A DNA stretch of 5,722 bases, taken from assembly GCA_016205125.1 (NCBI GenBank), contig JACQJE010000033.1, forward strand, positions 1 to 5,722, written 5' to 3'. The DNA comes from Deltaproteobacteria bacterium (lineage in GTDB: Bacteria > Bdellovibrionota > O2-12-FULL-43-9 > JACQJE01). Both the position numbers and the translations under genes were made by a program. The notes under the pieces were generated by a model. It did not search any database and was not told the DNA's origin. It saw only the letters and a program-made list of their open reading frames with translations. Positions within the stretch are counted from its first letter, which is position 1, and the number at the start of each line of letters is the position of its first letter. This document shows positions 1 through 4,512 of the stretch, one piece after another.

Positions 1-27
1 GAAGCCCACTCTATCAGAGGTAGAGTG
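1..27 (-). terminator. Hairpin immediately downstream of efp; possible terminator or processing signal
   Basis: Bases 7-13 (CACTCTA) and 21-27 (TAGAGTG) form a perfect 7-bp inverted repeat with a 7-base loop. Read on the minus strand it begins right after the efp stop codon (28-30). Its position suggests an end-of-gene structure. However, the bases following it within the window (GGGCTTC) are not a U-run, and the window ends there, so an intrinsic terminator is not shown. It could equally be an intercistronic hairpin before a further downstream gene; accB/accC often follow efp in bacteria, but nothing here shows them. Confidence 0.35.
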
Positions 28-591
28 CTATCTCACTTTTTCAACATATGCGACGGTGCGAGTGTCCACTTTAACGATGTCGCCAATCTTGAGGTAAAGC
101 GGTACCTGAACAATAGCACCCGTTTCCAGCTTCGCGGGCTTGCTTCCTCCAGAGGCCGTATCGCCGCGGAGCCCCGGATCGGTCTCCACAATAGTGAGCT
201 CTAAAAAGGTAGGGAGCTCAATATTGAGGGGGATTCCTCTGTAAAAGAGGACGGCGACTTGAGTGTTCTCCTTGAGAAGTGACGCAGTTGTTGCCTCGAT
301 ATGATCTGGCGGGATGGCCAGTTGATCGTAGGTTTCGAGATCCATGAAATGGAAACTCGCTTCGTCCTTGTAGAGAAACTGCATCTCTTTGGTCTCCAGA
401 TCAGGCCGACTGACCTTTTCTCCCGCGCGAAAAGTTTTATCGACCATCGCCGATGTCATCAGATTCTTGAGCTTAGTGCGGACAAACGCTCCCCCTTTTC
501 CAGGCTTCACGTGCTGGAAGTCGACAATCAGATAAGGGATGCCATCGACCTCAATTTTCAGTCCTTTTCTAAATTCTGCCGTATCGTACAT
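28..591 (-). CDS. efp: Translation elongation factor P
   Basis: EF-P binds between the P and E sites of the ribosome in the cytoplasm and relieves stalling at consecutive prolines. The 187-residue protein has the normal family length (184-190). The N-terminal KOW-like domain spans about residues 1-62. It carries the modification loop V-K-P-G-K-G-G-A-F with Lys32 at the tip, the lysine that other bacteria modify (beta-lysyl in E. coli, 5-aminopentanol in Bacillus). Which modification applies here cannot be told. Two OB-fold domains follow (about 65-125 and 129-184), the last with the family signature K-x-E-T-G-A-x-V-x-V-P and G-D-I-V-K-V-D-T-R-T. The ATG at 591 is preceded by GAGG (601-604) at 9-base spacing. 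It lies 60 bp downstream of an M24 aminopeptidase gene on the same strand, a common bacterial pairing, and the two are probably co-transcribed. The C-terminus (V-A-Y-V-E-K-V-R) is slightly longer than the usual G-E-Y-x-x-R. Identification is secure. Confidence 0.97.
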   Translation of the reverse strand: MYDTAEFRKGLKIEVDGIPYLIVDFQHVKPGKGGAFVRTKLKNLMTSAMVDKTFRAGEKVSRPDLETKEMQFLYKDEASFHFMDLETYDQLAIPPDHIEATTASLLKENTQVAVLFYRGIPLNIELPTFLELTIVETDPGLRGDTASGGSKPAKLETGAIVQVPLYLKIGDIVKVDTRTVAYVEKVR

Positions 592-618
592 CTACAAAAA
601 CCTCGCAATTTTATTCTT

Positions 619-646
619 TGTCATCCTGAGCAAAGCGAAGGATCTC
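619..646 (+). repeat. Short palindromic dispersed repeat, copy A (between the peptidase gene and efp)
   Basis: A 28-bp element begins TGTCATCCTGAG and ends GCGAAGGATCTC. It matches the reverse complement of copy B (4405-4432) at 26 of 28 positions and copy C (4458-4485) at 23 of 28. Its core is an imperfect palindrome (ATCCT..GC..GC..AGGAT) able to fold as a small stem-loop in RNA or single-stranded DNA. It starts 5 bp past the peptidase stop codon and occupies about half of the 60-bp gap before efp, so any transcript covering both genes contains the hairpin. Elements of this type are abundant in many environmental bacterial genomes; mobility by a trans-acting enzyme is plausible but not shown here. 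Confidence 0.8.
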
Positions 647-651
647 CCTCT

Positions 652-1737
652 TCACTTCAACTCCAATGACGACTTTTCCAACCGCGTCAAAATCTCCGCC
701 CCCCTTGCTGTTACCAGCACCATGTCTTCAATCCGCACCCCTCCCCATCCTTCAATGTAGATGCCCGGCTCCACCGTCACTACCATTCCTTCTTCCAGGA
801 TGTCTTGACTCACCCAGGAGACCCGGGGCTCTTCATGAATCTCCAGCCCGACACCATGCCCCGTGCCGTGGCCAAAGAGTTTTCCATAACCCTTTTCTGC
901 AATAGTGTCCCTCGTAATTCTGTCGACATCCGCGCATTTCACACCGGGTCTGACTGCATCTATTGCTTTTCTCTGCGCATCCCACACAATCTGAAAGATC
1001 TCTTTTTGTCTGGCAGAAGGCTGTCCTACTGTAAAAGTAATAGTCTCATCCGAATGATATCCCTCGGACATCGCCCCGTAGTCGAACACGACAAGATCTC
1101 CCTCTTCAATCTTCTTTTCACTCGCAACTCCATGCGGCAGAGCAGAACGTGAACCCGATGCGACGATTGTTTCAAAAGAGAGCCCTTCTCCTCCAGCCTG
1201 TCTCATGGCAAACTCCAGCTCCATAGCCACATTGCTCTCTTTTGCTCCCGGGACAATTTTAGATTTCACTGCAAGAAAGCCCCTGGCCGCAATGCTCGCC
1301 GCTTTCTTGAGCTTCTTTACTTCCTCTTCATCTTTGACCATCCGGATCTTCGTGGCATTTTCTCCCACATTAACCCACTCGCAATTCTCAAGCCCCTCTG
1401 AAAGTTTCTTATGGAGTTCAAAAGTGACATGATGCCCCTCAAATCCAAGGTTCTTACATGAGAGCTCGTCAGCCACCTTCGCAACGGTTTCCACTAACCC
1501 CTTCTCATACACGACTCGTTCAAAATCGGGGCACTGTTTCTGCACTTGTGAGATATATCTGGAGTCCGTCAGGATGCAGCGTTTTTTTGGTGTTAATATC
1601 AGCTGTGCATTGGTTCCCGTAAAACCGGATAGATAACGGACATTGAAGAGATCTGTCACCAGCATCGCGCAGATCTTGTGTCCACTCCGAAAATAATGCT
1701 GAAGGCTTTTCTCAATCCGCGCTTTTAAATCAGCCAT
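652..1737 (-). CDS. M24-family Xaa-Pro aminopeptidase/dipeptidase
   Basis: A cytoplasmic metallopeptidase that removes an N-terminal residue preceding proline or splits Xaa-Pro dipeptides. The 361-residue length is typical of the short PepP/PepQ/YqhT-like proteins. An N-terminal creatinase-like domain (about 1-130) precedes the pita-bread catalytic domain (about 137-355). All five metal ligands are present: Asp219 (V-F-D-Y-G), Asp230 (H-S-D), His294 (G-H-G-T-G-H-G), Glu323 (T-V-E-P-G) and Glu337 (V-R-I-E-D). The substrate-site histidines His202 (L-P-H-G) and His301 (I-H-E) are also present. The S-R-S-A-L-P-H-G-V-A-S stretch resembles Bacillus YqhT, which also sits beside efp. The ATG at 1737 has AAGGA (1743-1747) at 5-base spacing. 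It lies 76 bp downstream of a TPR-protein gene with its own candidate promoter, and 60 bp upstream of efp; the linkage of a prolyl peptidase to a proline-stalling factor is conserved. Substrate class (peptide or dipeptide) cannot be decided, so no symbol is given. Confidence 0.93.
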   Translation of the reverse strand: MADLKARIEKSLQHYFRSGHKICAMLVTDLFNVRYLSGFTGTNAQLILTPKKRCILTDSRYISQVQKQCPDFERVVYEKGLVETVAKVADELSCKNLGFEGHHVTFELHKKLSEGLENCEWVNVGENATKIRMVKDEEEVKKLKKAASIAARGFLAVKSKIVPGAKESNVAMELEFAMRQAGGEGLSFETIVASGSRSALPHGVASEKKIEEGDLVVFDYGAMSEGYHSDETITFTVGQPSARQKEIFQIVWDAQRKAIDAVRPGVKCADVDRITRDTIAEKGYGKLFGHGTGHGVGLEIHEEPRVSWVSQDILEEGMVVTVEPGIYIEGWGGVRIEDMVLVTARGAEILTRLEKSSLELK

Positions 1738-1761
1738 GGTGTTCCTTTCTCTTGTTCAAAG

Positions 1762-1785
1762 CCAGAAATGCCTCTGGTATGTACC
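1762..1785. repeat. Small overlapping inverted repeats in the leader/promoter of the peptidase gene
   Basis: CCAGA (1762-1766) and TCTGG (1773-1777) form a 5-bp stem with a 7-base-or-less loop. Overlapping it is GGTATGTACC (1776-1785), a 4+4 palindrome that covers the candidate -10 hexamer of the peptidase promoter. Such a palindrome could be a regulator site, but both are short enough to arise by chance. No matching second site was seen in the window. Confidence 0.25.
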
Positions 1786-1807
1786 ATTTGAGATGCTTTT
1801 GAGTCAA
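1778..1807 (-). promoter_or_regulatory. Candidate sigma70-type promoter for the peptidase-efp pair
   Basis: On the minus strand, TTGACT (bases 1802-1807) is followed after 18 bp by TACATA (1778-1783). The -10 is preceded by TGG, giving an extended -10 (TGnTACATA). The -35 matches consensus at five of six positions and the -10 at three of six, helped by the TG extension. Transcription would start near 1771, leaving a leader of about 35 bases before the ATG at 1737. It would let the peptidase and efp be expressed separately from ssb and the TPR gene. Confidence 0.4.
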
Positions 1808-1813
1808 TTTACG

Positions 1814-2560
1814 TCAATCGGAAGGGCGCAGAACAGGTGAAGAGGCTTGATCAGCTTTTAATTCCAACTCCTTGAGCAGGCTTTTCAATTGGGAGTCTTC
1901 AGGATGCCTGGTCAGCAAGGACTTGTAAATTCCAATCGCTTTCTCCAGGAAGCCCTGCCTAAGGTAGATACTCGCGATCGTCTCTGTAGAAAGCGCACTT
2001 TTTACAGGCTTGCTTGTCACCCAGAGCTGATGAAGCGGCTTGACTTCAAAACTGGCTGCGCGCTGGGCCATTTCGTCTCTTTCCGGATATAAGCTGCTGC
2101 TGGAAATCGCATCCAAATCTTGCTCTCTTAAAGAGGCCTCAATCTGTGCCACTAACGCTTTCGCCTCTTCGTCTTGTGGATTGTGAGAGAGGATAAATTG
2201 GAGAGGAAGAATCGCCATATCGTTTTGCCGAAGTTTCAAATAGGTTTTTGCCAGCAGTTTCTGCGCGACAAGATTCTCCGGAACGAGTCTGACTAATATT
2301 GAGAGCGTTACAGCCGCTTTCTGATAATCCTCTTTTTCAATATAGCACCTTGCCAGCGTAAAAAGTCCCGCAGGGTGCTGAGGGTGGTGTCTCAAACCCT
2401 CTTTACATACTTCAATGGCTTCGTCTAACAGGTCGCACCGTCGTAACGATTCCGCTAGCAGAGCGAATGCTTGCGACTTGGGGTCCTTCCGAAAATGCTG
2501 GAGGTAGTGACTCACCATCTCCAAGTCCTGGGTCTGACCAGCAACTGAGCGCGTCTCCAT
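1814..2560 (-). CDS. Tetratricopeptide-repeat protein of unknown specific role
   Basis: No catalytic domain is visible; this is a soluble helical repeat protein, with no signal peptide or membrane segment. With the longest start it has 248 residues. Three consecutive TPR units lie at about 28-61, 62-95 and 96-129, each with the usual A-x-x-x and P pattern. A charged, Ser-rich linker (about 140-190) follows, then one more isolated TPR (191-222: S-T-E-T-I-A-S-I-Y-L-R-Q-G then E-K-A-I-G-I-Y). TPRs normally mediate protein-protein contacts; the partner cannot be inferred. The start is uncertain. The ATG at 2560 has no Shine-Dalgarno sequence, whereas Met15 (ATG at 2516-2518) has AGGA at 7-base spacing and would give 234 residues with all TPRs intact; I favour that one. 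A weak minus-strand promoter candidate (TTGCGG 2590-2595, TATCCT 2568-2573, spacing 16) would start transcription near 2560, also favouring Met15. It lies between ssb and the peptidase gene on the same strand. Confidence 0.85.
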   Translation of the reverse strand: METRSVAGQTQDLEMVSHYLQHFRKDPKSQAFALLAESLRRCDLLDEAIEVCKEGLRHHPQHPAGLFTLARCYIEKEDYQKAAVTLSILVRLVPENLVAQKLLAKTYLKLRQNDMAILPLQFILSHNPQDEEAKALVAQIEASLREQDLDAISSSSLYPERDEMAQRAASFEVKPLHQLWVTSKPVKSALSTETIASIYLRQGFLEKAIGIYKSLLTRHPEDSQLKSLLKELELKADQASSPVLRPSD

Positions 2561-2627
2561 AATTCAGAGGATATCATTTTTTGCGTGAACCGCAATACTA
2601 CCTTGATCTACCTCTGGCTGGCCCTGC

Positions 2628-3083
2628 TCAGAAAGGGATATCGTCTTCAGAGGCGAGGGGGCCGGCGTTAAAAGGTTCCGACTCTCCGAGTCCTTCGGGA
2701 AGGTCGTTGCTGGATGAGGGTGGGCTCACCTTCTCTCCTCCCTTGTCGGGTGCAGACCCTAAGAATTGAACGGTGTTGGCGACAACTTCGGTGGTGTAGC
2801 GCTTTGCCCCCTCTTTGTCTTCCCAGGAGCGAGTCTGAAGGCGGCCTTCGACGTAAACCTGGCGCCCTTTGCGCAGATACTCGCCGCAGACTTGGGCGAG
2901 CTTCCCCCAGGCGACGACGCGGTGCCATTCTGTTTTCTCCTGACGCTGGCCGGTCGTTTTATCGGTCCAGTTTTCAGTGGTGGCGACATTGAAGTTGGCG
3001 ACTGCAGAACCGGTGTTGGTGTAGCGCACTTCTGGATCGGCTCCGAGGTTGCCGACGATGATGACTTTATTGACGCTGGCCAT
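2628..3083 (-). CDS. ssb: Single-stranded DNA-binding protein
   Basis: SSB coats single-stranded DNA during replication, recombination and repair, normally as a homotetramer, and recruits partner enzymes through its C-terminal tip. From the preferred start the protein has 151 residues. An OB-fold domain covers about 1-108, beginning [14 protein letters not shown] and containing [13 protein letters not shown] and [12 protein letters not shown] flexible linker rich in Gly, Ser, Pro and Glu follows (about 109-145), then the acidic tip D-D-I-P-F that binds partners. The reading frame also has an ATG at 3092 (three residues earlier). GGAG (3093-3096) directly abuts that ATG but lies 9 bases from the ATG at 3083, so 3083 is the better start and matches the family N-terminus. 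It diverges from a cation transporter gene and is followed after about 110 bp (67 bp if the earlier start is used) by the TPR gene. No strong promoter was recognised upstream. Confidence 0.96.
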   Translation of the reverse strand: MASVNKVIIVGNLGADPEVRYTNTGSAVANFNVATTENWTDKTTGQRQEKTEWHRVVAWGKLAQVCGEYLRKGRQVYVEGRLQTRSWEDKEGAKRYTTEVVANTVQFLGSAPDKGGEKVSPPSSSNDLPEGLGESEPFNAGPLASEDDIPF

Positions 3084-3131
3084 TATACTCATCTCCGTTT
3101 GTTAGTGACGATTCAGTCCATCTGTTGCAAA

Positions 3132-3153
3132 ATGGGCTTGTTTGCTTGCCCAT
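3132..3153. promoter_or_regulatory. Inverted repeat in the divergent ssb/transporter intergenic region
   Basis: ATGGGC (3132-3137) and GCCCAT (3148-3153) form a perfect 6-bp inverted repeat separated by 10 bases (centre-to-centre 16). It sits between the two divergent starts (3083 and 3193), where an operator would be expected. For a metal exporter an operator bound by a metal-sensing repressor is conceivable, but the arms match no operator I know and no regulator gene is visible. It could also be a chance palindrome. Confidence 0.25.
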
Positions 3154-3192
3154 CGTTTCGCAGATTGCCTGAAAAGAGTCAAGGGGGAAGCC

Positions 3193-4179
3193 ATGCCAAG
3201 TCTGGAAAGAGGGGGAGGTCGAAGGATCCTTCTCCCTTCAAAGTTAAAAGCGAGCCGGCTGCTTATTGGCACGGCTATCATCCTGTTTCTCGTTAAGCTG
3301 GCGGCTGGTTTGTATTCAGGATCCATTGCTGTGTTGTCATTGGCGGGAGATTCTCTGGCGGATCTTTGTGCGTCGCTGATCGGATACTTTACGATTATAA
3401 AGGCAGAGGAGCCGGCGGATGAAGATCATCATTTCGGGCATGGGAAGTTTGAGAACTTTGCCTCGTTTGCGCAAGGGCTCTTTATTTTTGCAACGGGGTG
3501 TTACCTCATTTACATGGCGGTCAGGAAGTGGATTGCCGGGGAGGAGGTGCTGAGGGCCGGGACGGGGATGGTGGTGCTGGGGGTGACGACGGTGGTCAGC
3601 CTGGCTGCTTCGCGCTACGCCAGTAATGTGGCGAAAGATACCGAATCGGTTGTTTTGAAGACCGACTCTTTTCACTATGCGATGGACGTCTGGACGAATG
3701 CCGGTGCGATTGCGGCCCTTGGATTGGTCAAGTTGACGGGGTGGGTCGCGCTGGACCCTATCGTTGCGATTCTGGTGTCACTTTATATTGTATGGCAGGC
3801 GGCGATTATTGTGAAAGAGGGGTTCGATGTCCTGACGGATAAGGCGCTGGATGAGAAAGAGAATCGAATCATCAGGGAGATTGTGAAGAATCATTATCCA
3901 AAGGTTCTCTCTGCGAGAGAGTTGAGGACGAGAAGATCGGGGATTCACCGGCTGATCAACTTGACATTGGTGTTGTGTCGCAGAATCTCTCTGGAAGAGG
4001 CGCATGATGTGATTGACCACATTGAGAGAGAGATCAGCGAAGTCATACCGCAGGCGCACACGACGACGCATCCAGAGCCGTGCGAATGCGAGGATCCGGA
4101 GAGGGATTGCAAGTTCTTCCGGAAAGAAGAATTTACTTCTCACCTGCAGGAAGAAGAGGCGCTCTGGAAGAAGTCTTGA
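3193..4179 (+). CDS. Cation diffusion facilitator, YiiP/FieF-type divalent metal exporter
   Basis: An inner-membrane antiporter that exports Zn2+, Fe2+ or related metals in exchange for protons, normally a dimer. The 328-residue protein has six predicted membrane helices (about 23-41, 44-69, 92-112, 122-141, 166-186, 188-209) and a cytoplasmic C-terminal domain (about 215-300). The transport site is the DxxxD + HxxxD type: Asp53/Asp57 in helix 2 and His161/Asp165 in helix 5, aligning with E. coli YiiP D45/D49/H153/D157. Site B (Asp76, His79, His83) and the F-G-H-G-K loop are kept. In the C-terminal domain two positions that are metal-binding histidines in YiiP are Arg242 and Thr258, while His271 and His293 remain. 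A short tail has C-E-C and a further Cys306. I chose ATG 3193 because AAGGGGG lies about 5 bases upstream; an in-frame TTG at 3142 would add 17 residues without a good ribosome site. It is divergent from ssb and followed by GC-rich repeats. The exact metal is not determinable. Confidence 0.93.
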   Translation: MPSLERGGGRRILLPSKLKASRLLIGTAIILFLVKLAAGLYSGSIAVLSLAGDSLADLCASLIGYFTIIKAEEPADEDHHFGHGKFENFASFAQGLFIFATGCYLIYMAVRKWIAGEEVLRAGTGMVVLGVTTVVSLAASRYASNVAKDTESVVLKTDSFHYAMDVWTNAGAIAALGLVKLTGWVALDPIVAILVSLYIVWQAAIIVKEGFDVLTDKALDEKENRIIREIVKNHYPKVLSARELRTRRSGIHRLINLTLVLCRRISLEEAHDVIDHIEREISEVIPQAHTTTHPEPCECEDPERDCKFFRKEEFTSHLQEEEALWKKS

Positions 4180-4201
4180 AGCCTTGATCCACCATCAAAA
4201 T

Positions 4202-4240
4202 CCCCTCTCCCTTGATGGGAGAGGGTTAGGGAGAGGGTGA
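4202..4240 (+). repeat. GC-rich palindromic repeat block 1 (CCCTCTCCC / GGGAGAGGG)
   Basis: CCCTCTCCC (4203-4211) pairs perfectly over 9 bp with GGGAGAGGG (4217-4225) across a TTGAT loop. A second identical GGGAGAGGG follows at 4229-4237 after TTA, so the left arm can pair with either right arm. This composition is a widespread interspersed repeat of bacterial genomes. It lies 23 bp after the transporter stop and may end or stabilise that transcript. The nearest T-run (4250-4254) is about a dozen bases beyond the structure, so it is not a textbook intrinsic terminator. Confidence 0.75.
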
Positions 4241-4268
4241 AAAAGTAAATTTTTGCATGATTTTCAAT

Positions 4269-4310
4269 CCCCTTCTCCTTGATCCTCCCCCACCAAGGGG
4301 GAAGGAGGGG
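4269..4310 (+). repeat. GC-rich palindromic repeat block 2, related to block 1
   Basis: CCT plus five C (4284-4291) pairs with five G (4297-4301) and AGG (4303-4305), with one bulged A and an ACCAA loop. Alternatively CCCC (4269-4272) plus TCCTT (4276-4280) pairs with AAGGAGGGG (4302-4310) around a 3-base bulge. The shared CTCC(C)TTGAT core ties it to block 1, 31 bp upstream. It is probably a diverged member of the same family. No coding potential is seen in either block. Confidence 0.6.
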
Positions 4311-4404
4311 AAACGATTAAAAATGAGGCTGTGGATTTTGGTGAAGTGAACGATATTGACGAAACCTGGTCTTACCATTAAATTACGAAATTCTTTTGGA
4401 ATCT
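4311..4404. other. Non-coding upstream region of glmU
   Basis: This AT-richer stretch lies between the GC-rich repeats and the inverted repeat pair in the 333-bp gap separating the transporter from glmU. It has no credible reading frame with a ribosome-binding site. The only feature I can support in it is the promoter candidate at 4356-4384. Confidence 0.5.
4356..4384 (+). promoter_or_regulatory. Candidate sigma70-type promoter for glmU
   Basis: TTGACG (4356-4361) and TAAATT (4379-4384) are separated by the optimal 17 bp. They match the consensus at five and four of six positions. It is the best promoter-like sequence in the window, placed in an AT-rich stretch. A start near 4391 would give a leader of about 120 bases before the glmU ATG, containing the complete inverted pair of short repeats (4405-4485). 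Confidence 0.55.
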
Positions 4405-4432
4405 GAGATCCTTCGCTTCACTCAGGATGACA
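4405..4432 (-). repeat. Short palindromic dispersed repeat, copy B (left arm of inverted pair)
   Basis: This is the same element as copy A in opposite orientation, identical at 26 of 28 positions after reverse complementing. It begins GAGATCCTTCGCTTC and ends CAGGATGACA on the plus strand. Together with copy C it forms an inverted pair with 25-base arms. Confidence 0.8.
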
Positions 4433-4457
4433 ATCTATTCAGACCGGGTGGTTTTTT

Positions 4458-4485
4458 TGCCATCCTGAGCGGAGCATAGGATCTC
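4458..4485 (+). repeat. Short palindromic dispersed repeat, copy C (right arm of inverted pair)
   Basis: It has the same orientation as copy A and matches it at 23 of 28 positions, running from TGCCATCCTGAG to AGGATCTC. Its right end supplies an AGGA (4478-4481) placed 8 bases before an ATG that opens an eight-codon frame overlapping the glmU start. Confidence 0.75.
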
Positions 4486-4512
4486 AAAAATGAAGCGAGT
4501 AGGAATCGGCAG

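Larger units (their letters stand above)
4405..4485 (+). repeat. Inverted pair of short repeats that can fold as one long hairpin in the glmU leader
   Basis: Arms 4405-4429 and 4461-4485 are both 25 bases. One matches the reverse complement of the other at 21 of 25 positions, with uninterrupted blocks of 8 and 9 at the ends and one G-U-compatible mismatch. The 31-base loop (4430-4460) contains a run of seven T (4452-4458). If transcribed from the promoter at 4356 the hairpin ends 27 bases before the glmU ATG. It could affect mRNA stability or translation; whether it does is unknown. Confidence 0.7.

Noticed and set aside
1..60. D-arm-like sequence (TCAGAGGTAGAG) suggesting a tRNA at the left edge
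   Set aside because: The D-stem does not pair in tRNA register, no anticodon or T-arm follows, and the sequence runs directly into the end of efp.
608..613. TAAAAT (minus strand) as a -10 for a separate efp promoter
   Set aside because: No -35 at a workable distance (TTGCTC is only 14 bp away), and the start would fall at the efp ribosome-binding site.
2581..2595. TTGCG-TGAAC-CGCAA hairpin between ssb and the TPR gene as a terminator
   Set aside because: The stem is only 5 bp. Read in the ssb direction it is followed by A residues, not a U-run; the T-run is on the wrong side.
3142..3192. TTG start extending the transporter by 17 residues
   Set aside because: There is no good ribosome site before it, the extra residues are not family-like, and the ATG at 3193 has a strong AAGGGGG upstream.
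3093..3192. TTGACT on the minus strand as an ssb -35 element
   Set aside because: No acceptable -10 hexamer lies 15-19 bp downstream; only a 3-of-6 match (AACGAT) at 19 bp.
2766..3296. 176-codon plus-strand frame across ssb and the intergenic region
   Set aside because: It is antisense to clear SSB coding sequence and overlaps the start of the transporter; no domain is recognisable.
4441..4458. ACC-GGGT-GGT followed by T7 as an intrinsic terminator upstream of glmU
   Set aside because: The stem is only three base pairs, far too weak, and the segment lies in the loop of a much stronger hairpin.
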